A DNA stretch of 64,000 nt, from positions 213,401-277,400 of the forward strand of contig CALYMY010000052.1 in NCBI GenBank assembly GCA_944548615.1, in the 5' to 3' direction. Positions 1 to 8,908 of the stretch are shown in pieces. The notes below the pieces were generated by a model. The model was given only the letters and a program-made list of their open reading frames with translations, did no database searches and was not told where the DNA came from. How positions within the stretch are numbered: the first letter of the stretch is position 1; every line of letters starts with the position of its first letter. The position numbers and the translations under genes are program-made. The DNA comes from Micropterix aruncella (lineage: Eukaryota > Arthropoda > Insecta > Lepidoptera > Micropterigidae).

Positions 1-117
1 CCCGGCCCCGCTTGGCCCCGCCCGACGCCGGTACTAAAACTTGTATTTTCGATGAAAAAAAAAGAACTGTAATAGAGAGAGCTAAAATATTGTGTTTTTT
101 GAAATGTTAATACTATT
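1..117. repeat. Partial satellite unit at the left window edge
   Basis: The window opens exactly at the first C-run of the G4/C-rich segment of a unit whose start lies outside. The remaining 117 bases (C-rich segment, A-run, then the AT-rich tail) match the other copies. Confidence 0.95.
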
Positions 118-136
118 TTGGTAATATCAAGAGAAG

Positions 137-153
137 AAAAAACGAAAAAAAAA
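137..153 (-). terminator. T-run Pol III terminator downstream of the tRNA-like segment
   Basis: On the minus strand the tRNA-like segment is followed after four bases by a T9 run (153-145), then CG, then T6 (142-137). Runs of four or more T stop RNA polymerase III, so a transcript started near 235 would end here at roughly 80-100 bases. The run length varies by one or two bases between units. In some units (for example starts 6296, 13455, 21178, 26966) CG is changed to TG on the minus strand, which leaves the T-runs intact. Confidence 0.4.
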
Positions 154-167
154 TTGAGTCCTGGCTG

Positions 168-178
168 GGTATCGAACC
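168..178 (-). promoter_or_regulatory. B box of the tRNA-like Pol III promoter
   Basis: The minus strand reads GGTTCGATACC, matching the B-box pattern GGTTCRANNCC that TFIIIC binds in tRNA genes and SINEs. It lies 32 bp downstream of the A box in the minus-strand sense. I saw no unit in which these eleven bases are changed, although bases just beyond it (159-163) are among the most variable of the unit. Confidence 0.55.
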
Positions 179-210
179 CGGGTACCCTGGTCTGTAAAAC
201 AGTGTTTTTG

Positions 211-221
211 CCCGTCGGCCA
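211..221 (-). promoter_or_regulatory. A box of the tRNA-like Pol III promoter
   Basis: The minus strand reads TGGCCGACGGG, which fits the tRNA A-box pattern TRGYNNANNNG at every fixed position. It is repeated at unit start +93 to +103. Seven units (starts 7839, 11226, 14999, 28510, 34688, 55532, 62101) read TAACCGACGGG instead, which breaks the conserved G at tRNA position 10. Confidence 0.5.
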
Positions 222-232
222 TTTGGCGTTTT

Positions 233-250
233 TTCTCTATCGGCAGAGAA
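233..250. other. Perfect 6-bp inverted repeat (hairpin) in each unit
   Basis: TTCTCT and AGAGAA flank the six-base spacer ATCGGC. It lies between the TATA-like string and the tRNA-like segment. Two spacer variants (ATCGCC in units such as 7453 and 14613; ATTGGC in units such as 3980 and 18089) leave the stem whole. Units starting at 14227, 27738 and 33916 carry AGTGAA and lose one stem pair. Confidence 0.6.
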
Positions 251-254
251 GTTC

Positions 255-261
255 TATATAT
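255..261 (-). promoter_or_regulatory. TATA-like element upstream of the tRNA-like segment
   Basis: TATATAT occurs about 27-33 bp upstream, in the minus-strand sense, of the first base of the tRNA-like segment (228). Upstream TATA elements at this distance assist Pol III at many plant tRNA genes and at some other Pol III genes. It is present in nearly all units; units starting at 21564 and 40866 have lost one AT step. In AT-rich DNA such a string can arise by chance, so the call rests only on the spacing. Confidence 0.3.
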
Positions 262-327
262 GTTTTGTCAGATATTTTTCTATATTTCTGTTGCAACCTT
301 ATGAAACCACCGGTAGGATCTGGCATG

Positions 328-347
328 AAATTGAAATTTTCAAATTT
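328..347. other. AT-rich dyad core with three sequence states
   Basis: In this unit TTGAAA and TTTCAA pair around a single T (331-343), extended by AAA and TTT on the outside. Other units carry either AAATTTAAATTT, a perfect 12-base palindrome (for example units 4366, 5138, 9296), or AAATTTAAAATTT (units 6296, 9682, 13455, 21178). The state is largely linked with a downstream change from GGTCAT to GGACAT, so the two sites travel as a block and are good lineage markers. No function can be read from the sequence. Confidence 0.6.
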
Positions 348-370
348 GAGGGTAGGTCATTTCATTTCAG

Positions 371-420
371 GTCCGGCTCGGCATCGCCCGGCCCCGCTTG
401 GCCCCGCCCGACGCCGGTAC
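371..420. other. GC-rich CpG cluster of the satellite unit
   Basis: This 50-base stretch is about 82 percent G+C with nine CpG dinucleotides, inside an otherwise AT-rich unit. The octamer GGCCCCGC occurs twice (391-398 region and 401-408 region), and on the minus strand GGGCGGGGCC resembles an Sp1/KLF GC box. It repeats every 386 bp, giving evenly spaced CpG islets through the array. The window itself begins inside one such segment. Confidence 0.75.
387..409 (-). other. Canonical G-quadruplex motif, one per unit
   Basis: On the minus strand four G-runs of 3, 4, 4 and 3 (409-407, 405-402, 395-392, 389-387) are separated by loops of 1, 6 and 2 bases, which satisfies the usual G3+N1-7 rule. The plus strand has the matching C-runs of an i-motif. 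By eye about 153 of 167 copies keep all four runs. They are broken in units with starts 3208, 8909, 12296, 17316, 30827, 37004 and 57849 (CCTTG), 5138, 19247 and 38935 (CTCGG), 25037, 44339 and 49742 (one C lost from the outer run) and 46268 (last run shortened). Confidence 0.7.
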
Positions 421-440
421 TAAAACTTGTATTTTCGATG

Positions 441-449
441 AAAAAAAAA
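441..449. repeat. Length-variable A-run of the unit
   Basis: A9 in the reference copy, A8 or A10 in others (A8 in units starting 1276, 7839, 11226, 14999; A10 in units 2433, 2820, 16542, 16929). Together with the A-run near unit start +27 to +35 it accounts for most of the 385/387 length differences. Unit 42409 is interrupted by a T near 42737 and unit 3595 has G changed to A at the end of the run. Confidence 0.8.
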
Positions 450-1275
450 GAACTGTAATAGAGAGAGCTAAAATATTGTGTTTTTTGAAATGTTAATACT
501 ATTTTGGTAATATCAAGAGAAGAAAAAACGAAAAAAAAATTGAGTCCCGGCTGGGTATCGAACCCGGGTACCCTGGTCTGTAAAACAGTGTTTTTGCCCG
601 TCGGCCATTTGGCGTTTTTTCTCTATCGGCAGAGAAGTTCTATATATGTTTTGTCAGATATTTTTCTATATTTCTGTTGCAACCTTATGAAACCACCGGT
701 AGGATCTGGCATGAAATTGAAATTTTCAAATTTGAGGGTAGGTCATTTCATTTCAGGTCCGGCTCGGCATCGCCCGGCCCCGCTTGGCCCCGCCCGACGC
801 CGGTACTAAAACTTGTATTTTCGTTGAAAAAAAAAGAACTGTAATAGAGAGAGCTAAAATATTGTGTTTTTTGAAATGTTAATACTATTTTGGTAATATC
901 AAGAGAAGAAAAAACGAAAAAAAAATTGAGTCCTGGCTGGGTATCGAACCCGGGTACCCTGGTCTGTAAAACAGTGTTTTTGCCCGTCGGCCATTTGGCG
1001 TTTTTTCTCTATCGGCAGAGAAGTTCTATATATGTTTTGTCAGATATTTTTCTATATTTCTGTTGCAACCTTATGAAACCACCGGTAGGATCTGGCATGA
1101 AATTGAAATTTTCAAATTTGAGGGTAGGACATTTCATTTCAGGTCCGGCTCGGCATCGCCCGGCCCCGCTTGGCCCCGCCCGACGCCGGTACTAAAACTT
1201 GTATTTTCGATGAAAAAAAAAGAACTGTAATAGAGAGAGCTAAAATGTTGTGTTTTTTGAAATGTTAATACTATT

Positions 1276-1660
1276 TTGGTAATATCAAGAGAAGAAAAAA
1301 CGAAAAAAAAATTGAGTCCTGGCTGGGTATCGAACCCGGGTACCCTGGTCTGTAAAACAGTGTTTTTGCCCGTCGGCCATTTGGCGTTTTTTCTCTATCG
1401 CCAGAGAAGTTCTATATATGTTTGGTCAGATATTTTTCTATATTTCTGTTGCAACCTTATGAAACCACCGGTAGGATCTGGCATGAAATTGAAATTTTCA
1501 AATTTGAGGGTAGGTCATTTCATTTCAGGTCCGGCTCGGCATCGCCCGGCCCCGCTTGGCCCCGCCCGACGCCGGTACTAAAACTTGTATTTTCGATGAA
1601 AAAAAAGAACTGTAATAGAGAGAGCTAAAATATTGTGTTTTTTGAAATGTTAATACTATT
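1276..1660. repeat. Chimeric unit (types of 14613 and 14999)
   Basis: The 5' part has ATCGCC near 1398 as in the unit at 14613, but the 3' part lacks GGGGGTAGG and ends with an A8 run as in the unit at 14999. It is followed by the GAGAGTAGG unit (1661), exactly as 14999 is followed by 15384. A private T-to-G change near 1424 makes TTTGGTCAG. One unit has apparently been lost by in-register exchange. Confidence 0.6.
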
Positions 1661-2432
1661 TTGGTAATATCAAGAGAAGAAAAAACGAAAAAAAAATTGA
1701 GTCCCGGCTGGGTATCGAACCCGGGTACCCTGGTCTGTAAAACAGTGTTTTTGCCCGTCGGCCATTTGGCGTTTTTTCTCTATCGGCAGAGAAGTTCTAT
1801 ATATGTTTTGTCAGATATTTTTCTATATTTCTGTTGCAACCTTATGAAACCACCGGTAGGATCTGGCATGAAATTGAAATTTTCAAATTTGAGAGTAGGT
1901 CATTTCATTTCAGGTCCGGCTCGGCATCGCCCGGCCCCGCTTGGCCCCGCCCGACGCCGGTACTAAAACTTGTATTTTCGATGAAAAAAAAAGAACTGTA
2001 ATAGAGAGAGCTAAAATATTGTGTTTTTTGAAATGTTAATACTATTTTGGTAATATCAAGAGAAGAAAAAACGAAAAAAAAATTGAGTCCTGGCTGGGTA
2101 TCGAACCCGGGTACCCTGGTCTGTAAAACAGTGTTTTTGCCCGTCGGCCATTTGGCGTTTTTTCTCTATCGGCAGAGAAGTTCTATATATGTTTTGTCAG
2201 ATATTTTTCTATATTTCTGTTGCAACCTTATGAAACCACCGGTAGGATCTGGCATGAAATTGAAATTTTCAAATTTGAGGGTAGGTCATTTCATTTCAGG
2301 TCCGGCTCGGCATCGCCCGGCCCCGCTTGGCCCCGCCCGACGCCGGTACTAAAACTTGTATTTTCGATGAAAAAAAAAGAACTGTAATAGAGAGAGCTAA
2401 AATATTGTGTTTTTTGAAATGTTAATACTATT

Positions 2433-2819
2433 TTGGTAATATCAAGAGAAGAAAAAACGAAAAAAAAATTGAGTCCCGGCTGGGTATCGAACCCGGGTAC
2501 CCTGGTCTGTAAAACAGTGTTTTTGCCCGTCGGCCATTTGGCGTTTTTTCTCTATCGGCAGAGAAGTTCTATATATGTTTTGTCAGATATTTTTCTATAT
2601 TTCTGTTGCAACCTTATGAAACCACCGGTAGGATCTGGCATGAAATTGAAATTTTCAAATTTGAGGGAAGGTCATTTCATTTCAGGTCCGGCTCGGCATC
2701 GCCCGGCCCCGCTTGGCCCCGCCCGACGCCGGTACTAAAACTTGTATTTTCGTTGAAAAAAAAAAGAACTGTAATAGAGAGAGCTAAAATATTGTGTTTT
2801 TTGAAATGTTAATACTATT
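2433..2819. repeat. Chimeric unit (types of 16156 and 16542)
   Basis: It starts with the CCCGG mark of the unit at 16156 and ends with TTCGTTG plus A10, the mark of the unit at 16542. It precedes the CTAGCATG unit (2820), just as 16542 precedes 16929. It also carries a private T-to-A change near 2669 (GGGAAGG). Confidence 0.6.
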
Positions 2820-5800
2820 TTGGTAATATCAAGAGAAGAAAAAACGAAAAAAAAAATTGAGTCCTGGCTGGGTATCGAACCCGGGTACCCTGGTCTGTAA
2901 AACAGTGTTTTTGCCCGTCGGCCATTTGGCGTTTTTTCTCTATCGGCAGAGAAGTTCTATATATGTTTTGTCAGATATTTTTCTATATTTCTGTTGCTAC
3001 CTTATGAAACCACCGGTAGGATCTAGCATGAAATTTAAATTTTCAAATTTGAGGGTAGGACATTTCATTTCAGGTCAGGCTCGGCATCGCCCGGCCCCGC
3101 TTGGCCCCGCCCGACGCCGGTACTAAAACTTGTATTTTCGATGAAAAAAAAAAGAACTGTAATAGAGAGAGCTAAAATATTGTGTTTTTTGAAATGTTAA
3201 TACTATTTTGGTAATATCAAGAGAAGAAAAAACGAAAAAAAAAATTGAATCCTGGCTGGGTATCGAACCCGGGTACCCTGGTCTGTAAAACAGTGTTTTT
3301 GCCCGTCGGCCATTTGGCGTTTTTTCTCTATCGGCAGAGAAGTGCTATATATGTTTTGTCAGATATTTTTCTTTATTTCTATTGCAACCTTATGAAACCA
3401 CCGGTAGGATCTGGCATGAAATTTAAATTTTCAAATTTGAGGGTAGGACATTTCATTTCAGGTCCGGCTCGGCATCGCCCGGCCTTGCTTGGCCCCGCCC
3501 GACGCCGGTACTAAAACGTGTATTTTCGATGAAAAAAAAAGAACTGTAATAGAGAGAGCTAAAATATTGTGTTTTTTGAAATGTTAATACTATTTTGGTA
3601 ATATCAAGAGAAGAAAAAACGAAAAAAAAATTGAATCCTGGCTGGGTATCGAACCCGGGTACCCTGGTCTGTAAAACAGTGTTTTTGCCCGTCGGCCATT
3701 TGGCGTTTTTTCTCTATCGGCAGAGAAGTTCTATATATGTTTTGTCAGATATTTTTCTATATTTCTGTTGCAACCTTATGAAACCACCGGTAGGATCTGG
3801 CATGAAATTGAAATTTTCAAATTTGAGAGTAGGTCATTTCATTTCAGGTCCGGCTCGGCATCGCCCGGCCCCGCTTGGCCCCGCCCGACGCCGGTACTAA
3901 AACTTGTATTTTCGATGAAAAAAAAAAACTGTAATAGAGAGAGCTAAAATGTTGTGTTTTTTGAAATGTTAATACTATTTTGGTAATATCAAGAGAAGAA
4001 AAAACGAAAAAAAAATTGAGTCCTCGCTGGGTATCGAACCCGGGTACCCTGGTCTGTAAAACAGTGTTTTTGCCCGTCGGCCATTTGGCGTTTTTTCTCT
4101 ATTGGCAGAGAAGTTCTATATATGTTTTGTCAGATATTTTTCTATATTTCTGTTGCAACCTTATGAAACCACCGGTAGGATCTGGCATGAAATTGAAATT
4201 TTCAAATTTGAGGGTAGGTCATTTCATTTCAGGTCCGGCTCGGCATCGCCCGGCCCCGCTTGGCCCCGCCCGACGCCGGTACTAAAACTTGTATTTTCGA
4301 TGAAAAAAAAAGAACTGTAATAGAGAGAGCTAAAATATTGTGTTTTTTGAAATGTTAATACTATTTTGGTAATATCAAGAGAACAAAAAACGAAAAAAAA
4401 ATTGAGTCCTGGCTGGGTATCGAACCCGGGTACCCTGGTCTGTAAAACAGTGTTTTTGCCCGTCGGCCATTTGGCGTTTTTTCTCTATCGGCAGAGAAGT
4501 TCTATATATGTTTTGTCAGATATTTTTCTATATTTCTGTTGCAACCTTATGAAACCACCGGTAGGATCTGGCATGAAATTTAAATTTTCAAATTTGAGGG
4601 TAGGACATTTCATTTCAGGTCCGGCTCGGCATCGCCCGGCCCCACTTGGCCCCGCCCGACGCCGGTACTAAAACTTGTATTTTCGATGAAAAAAAAAGAA
4701 CTGTAATAGAGAGAGCTAAAATATTGTGTTTTTTGAAATGTTAATACTATTTTGGTAATATCAAGAGAAGAAAAAACGAAAAAAAAATTGAGTCCTGGCT
4801 GGGTATCGAACCCGGGTACCCTGGTCTGTAAAACAGTGTTTTTGCCCGTCGGCCATTTGGCGTTTTTTCTCTATCGGCAGAGAAGTTCTATATATGTTTT
4901 GTCAGATATTTTTCTATATTTCTGTTGCAACCTTATGAAACCACCGGTAGGATCTGGCATGAAATTGAAATTTTCAAATTTGAGGGTAGGTCATTTCATT
5001 TCAGGTCCGGCTCGGCATCGCCCGGCCCCGCTTGGCCCCGCCCGACGCCGGTACTAAAACTTGTATTTTCGATGAAAAAAAAAGAACTGTAATAGAGAGA
5101 GCTAAAATATTGTGTTTTTTGAAATGTTAATACTATTTTGGTAATATCAAGAGAAGAAAAAACGAAAAAAAAATTGAGTCCTGGCTGGGTATCGAACCCG
5201 GGTACCCTGGTCTGTAAAACAGTGTTTTTGCCCGTCGGCCATTTGGCGTTTTTTCTCTATCGGCAGAGAAGTTCTATATATGTTTTGTCAGATATTTTTC
5301 TATATTTCTGTTGCAACCTTATGAAACCACCGGTAGGATCTGGCATGAAATTTAAATTTTCAAATTTGAGGGTAGGACATTTCATTTCAGGTCCGGCTCG
5401 GCATCGCTCGGCCCCGCTTGGCCCCGCCCGACGCCGGTACTAAAACTTGTATTTTCGATGAAAAAAAAAGAACTGTAATAGAGAGAGCTAAAATATTGTG
5501 TTTTTTGAAATGTTAATACTATTTTGGTAATATCAAGAGAAGAAAAAACGAAAAAAAATATTGAGTCCTGGCTGGGTATCGAACCCGGGTACCCTGGTCT
5601 GTAAAACAGTGTTTTGCCCGTCGGCCATTTGGCGTTTTTTCTCTATCGGCAGAGAAGTTCTATATATGTTTTGTCAGATATTTTTCTATATTTCTGTTGC
5701 AACCTTATGAAACCACCGGTAGGATCTGGCATGAAATTTAAATTTTCAAATTTGAGGGTAGGACATTTCATTTCAGGTCCGGCTCGGCATCGCCCGGCCC

Positions 5801-7838
5801 CGCTTGGCCCCGCCCGACGCCGGTACTAAAACTTGTATTTTCGATGAAAAAAAAAGAACTGTAATAGAGAGAGCTAAAATATTGTGTTTTTTGAAATGTT
5901 AATACTATTTTGGTAATATCAAGAGAAGAAAAAACGAAAAAAAAATTGAGTCCTGGCTGGGTATCGAACCCGGGTACCCTGGTCTGTAAAACAGTGTTTT
6001 TGCCCGTCGGCCATTTGGCGTTTTTTCTCTATCGGCAGAGAAGTTCTATATATGTTTTGTCAGATATTTTTCTATATTTCTGTTGCAACCTTATGAAACC
6101 ACCGGTAGGATCTGGCATGAAATTTAAATTTTCAAATTTGAGGGTAGGACATTTCATTTCAGGTCCGGCTCGGCATCGCCCGGCCCCACTTGGCCCCGCC
6201 CGACGCCGGTACTAAAACTTGTATTTTCGATGAAAAAAAAAGAACTGTAATAGAGAGAGCTAAAATATTGTGTTTTTTGAAATGTTAATACTATTTTGGT
6301 AATATCAAGAGAAGAAAAAACAAAAAAAAAATTGAGTCCTGGCTGGGTATCGAACCCGGGTACCCTGGTCTGTAAAACAGTGTTTTTGCCCGTCGGCCAT
6401 TTGGCGTTTTTTCTCTATCGGCAGAGAAGTTCTATATATGTTTTGTCAGATATTTTTCTATATTTCTGTTGCAACCTTATGAAACCACCGGTAGGATCTG
6501 GCATGAATTTAAAATTTCAAATTTGAGGGTAGGACATTTCATTTCAGGTCCGGCTCGGCATCGCCCGGCCCCGCTTGGCCCCGCCCGACGCCGGTACTAA
6601 AACTTGTATTTTCGATGAAAAAAAAGAACTGTAATAGAGAGAGCTAAAATGTTGTGTTTTTTGAAATGTTAATACTATTTTGGTAATATCAAGAGAAGAA
6701 AAAACGAAAAAAAAATTGAGTCCTCGCTGGGTATCGAACCCGGGTACCCTGGTCTGTAAAACAGTGTTTTTGCCCCGTCGGCCATTTGGCGTTTTTTCTC
6801 TATCGGCAGAGAAGTTCTATATATGTTTTGTCAGATATTTTTCTATATTTCTGTTGCAACCTTATGAAACCACCGGTAGGATCTGGCATGAAATTGAAAT
6901 TTTCAAATTTGAGGGTAGGTCAGTTCATTTCAGGTCCGGCTCGGCATCGCCCGGCCCCGCTTGGCCCCGCCCGACGCCGGTACTAAAACTTGTATTTTCG
7001 ATGAAAAAAAAAGAACTGTAATAGAGAGAGCTAAAATATTGTGTTTTTTGAAATGTTAATACTATTTTGGTAATATCAAGAGAAGAAAAAACGAAAAAAA
7101 AATTGAGTCCCGGCTGGGTATCGAACCCGGGTACCCTGGTCTGTAAAACAGTGTTTTTGCCCGTCGGCCATTTGGCGTTTTTTCTCTATCGGCAGAGAAG
7201 TTCTATATATGTTTTGTCAGATATTTTTCTATATTTCTGTTGCAACCTTATGAAACCACCGGTAGGATCTGGCATGAAATTGAAATTTTCAAATTGAGGG
7301 GTAGGACATTTCATTTCAGATCCGGCTCGGCATCGCCCGGCCCCGCTTGGCCCCGCCCGACGCCGGTACTAAAACTTGTATTTTCGATGAAAAAAAAAGA
7401 ACTGTAATAGAGAGAGCTAAAATGTTGTGTTTTTTGAAATGTTAATACTATTTTGGTAATATCAAGAGAAGAAAAAACGAAAAAAAAATTGAGTCCTGGC
7501 TGGGTATCGAACCCGGGTACCCTGGTCTGTAAAACAGTGTTTTTGCCCGTCGGCCATTTGGCGTTTTTTCTCTATCGCCAGAGAAGTTCTATATATGTTT
7601 TGTCAGATATTTTTCTATATTTCTGTTGCAACCTTATGAAACCACCGGTAGGATCTGGCATGAAATTGAAATTTTCAAATTTGGGGGTAGGTCATTCCAT
7701 TTCAGGTCCGGCTCGGCATCGCCCGGCCCCGCTTGGCCCCGCCCGACGCCGGTACTAAAACTTGTATTTTCGATGAAAAAAAAAGAACTGTAATAGAGAG
7801 AGCTAAAATATTGTGTTTTTTGAAATGTTAATACTATT

Positions 7839-8223
7839 TTGGTAATATCAAGAGAAGAAAAAACGAAAAAAAAATTGAGTCCTGACTGGGTATCGAACCC
7901 GGGTACCCTGGTCTGTAAAACAGTGTTTTTGCCCGTCGGTTATTTGGCGTTTTTTCTCTATCGGCAGAGAAGTTCTATATATGTTTTGTCAGATATTTTT
8001 CTATATTTCTGTTGCAACCTTATGAAACCACCGGTAGGATCTGGCATGAAATTGAAATTTTCAAATTTGAGGGTAGGTCATTTCATTTCAGGTCCGGCTC
8101 GGCATCGCCCGGCCCCGCTTGGCCCCGCCCGACGCCGGTACTAAAACTTGTATTTTCGATGAAAAAAAAGAACTGTAATAGAGAGAGCTAAAATATTGTG
8201 TTTTTTGAAATGTTAATACTATT
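7839..8223. repeat. Unit type with a damaged A box
   Basis: It carries CCTGACTGG and GTCGGTTATTTGG, so two neighbouring C-to-T changes fall in the A box of the minus-strand tRNA-like segment. The type recurs at 11226, 14999, 28510, 34688, 55532 and 62101, always after the ATCGCC unit. It is a natural internal control if other units are transcribed. Confidence 0.75.
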
Positions 8224-8609
8224 TTGGTAATATCAAGAGAAGAAAAAACGAAAAAAAAATTGAGTCCCGGCTGGGTATCGAACCCGGGTACCCTGGTCTA
8301 TAAAACAGTGTTTTTGCCCGTCGGCCATTTGGCGTTTTTTCTCTATCGGCAGAGAAGTTCTATATATGTTTTGTCAGATATTTTTCTATATTTCTGTTGC
8401 AACCTTATGAAACCACCGGTAGGATCTGGCATGAAATTGAAATTTTCAAATTTGAGGGTAGGTCATTTCATTTCAGGTCCGGCTCGGCATCGCCCGGCCC
8501 CGCTTGGCCCCGCCCGACGCCGGTACTAAAACTTGTATTTTCGATGAAAAAAAAAGAACTGTAATAGAGAGAGCTAAAATATTGTGTTTTTTGAAATGTT
8601 AATACTATT

Positions 8610-8908
8610 TTGGTAATATCAAGAGAAGAAAAAACGAAAAAAAAATTGAGTCCCGGCTGGGTATCGAACCCGGGTACCCTGGTCTGTAAAACAGTGTTTT
8701 TGCCCGTCGGCCATTTGGCGTTTTTTCTCTATCGGCAGAGAAGTTCTATATATGTTTTGTCAGATATTTTTCAGGTCAGGCTCGGCATCGCCCGGCCCCG
8801 CTTGGCCCCGCCCGACGCCGGTACTAAAACTTGTATTTTCGATGAAAAAAAAAAGAACTGTAATAGAGAGAGCTAAAATATTGTGTTTTTTGAAATGTTA
8901 ATACTATT
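8610..8908. repeat. Satellite unit with an 88-bp internal deletion (copy 1)
   Basis: The unit is 299 bp instead of 387. The sequence runs from GATATTTTTC directly to AGGTCAGG near 8773, losing the second TATATTT string, the AT-rich dyad and the CATTTCATT segment. The short string TTTC is present at both lost ends, which suggests microhomology-mediated joining. The 5' part is of the CCCGG type and the 3' part carries GGTCAGG, the mark of the unit at 2820, so two unit types are also joined. The tRNA-like segment and G4 motif are kept. Confidence 0.9.

Larger units (their letters stand above)
157..228 (-). ncRNA. tRNA-like segment with polymerase III type 2 internal promoter (one per unit)
   Basis: Read on the minus strand, this 72-base segment aligns with tRNA numbering. 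T8 is at 221, A14 at 215, GG (18-19) near 211-212, T33 in the middle, G53-T54-T55-C56-R57-A58 at 177-172, and C61 at 169. The A box TGGCCGACGGG (221-211) and B box GGTTCGATACC (178-168) are 32 bases apart, as in a tRNA gene without an intron. The region at anticodon position reads TAC under this alignment (valine-like), but this is weak because its stem does not pair beyond CTGT/ACAG. The T stem pairs at four of five positions; the D and acceptor stems do not pair. It is therefore a degenerate tRNA or the tRNA-derived head of a SINE, not a working tRNA. It recurs at unit start +39 to +110 in every copy, with boxes almost invariant. Transcription is an inference. Confidence 0.5.
118..503. repeat. 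Reference satellite unit (first complete copy)
   Basis: This copy is used as the coordinate standard; add the offset of any other unit start to locate the same element elsewhere. In order it holds: A6 and A9 runs (137-153), a tRNA-like segment on the minus strand (157-228), overlapping SmaI and KpnI sites (177-186), a perfect 6-bp hairpin (233-250), TATATAT (255-261), an AgeI site ACCGGT (309-314), an AT-rich dyad (328-347), a GC-rich CpG cluster (371-420) and an A9 run (441-449). The length is 386 bp, close to twice a typical nucleosome repeat. Confidence 0.95.
118..6679. repeat. Left block of 17 units
   Basis: Unit starts: 118, 504, 890, 1276, 1661, 2047, 2433, 2820, 3208, 3595, 3980, 4366, 4752, 5138, 5524, 5910, 6296. 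The eight units from 2820 to 5909 match, type for type, the eight from 16929 to 20018 (shift 14109 bp), including the CTAGCATG unit (2820), the GTGCTATA unit (3208) and the GAACAA unit (4366). The flanking units correspond to 1661 = 15384 and 2047 = 15770. The block is an older or rearranged relative of the 35-unit block: 1276 and 2433 look like fusions of two types, and units of the 20019 and 20406 types are missing. Confidence 0.75.

Noticed and set aside
157..228. Intact functional tRNA gene
   Set aside because: Acceptor bases 1-7 and 66-72 pair at only two positions, the D stem does not pair and the anticodon stem is short. Only the promoter boxes and T arm look tRNA-like.
331..356. Nematode-type spliced leader (CAAATTTGAG followed by GGTAGG) or dinoflagellate-type leader (GCCATTTGGC), with a Sm-like ATTTTGG in the unit
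   Set aside because: The full leader sequences do not match, no GT donor follows directly at the right place, the core varies between units, and the Sm-like string is about 150 bp away.
361..372. 3' splice acceptor (TTCATTTCAG followed by GT)
   Set aside because: A short pyrimidine-rich string before CAG is common by chance, and there is no exon with coding signal on either side.
118..423. Open frame of 101 codons on the plus strand, repeated in most units
   Set aside because: It starts at TTG, not ATG; the first ATG in frame is past codon 60. The unit length is not a multiple of three, single-base indels break the frame in several units (2820, 5524, 6680, 34688), and the frame runs through the tRNA-like and G/C-run segments. 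It stays open because copies are homogenised.
118..503. LTR or other complete retroelement as the unit
   Set aside because: The unit is too short for an element body and no flanking target duplications, polypurine tract, or coding remnants are visible. A SINE origin of the tRNA-like part remains possible.
830..845. CENP-B box in TTCGTTGAAAA units
   Set aside because: TTCG and the following A are in place but the CGGG half is absent; the match is only partial and falls in an A-run.
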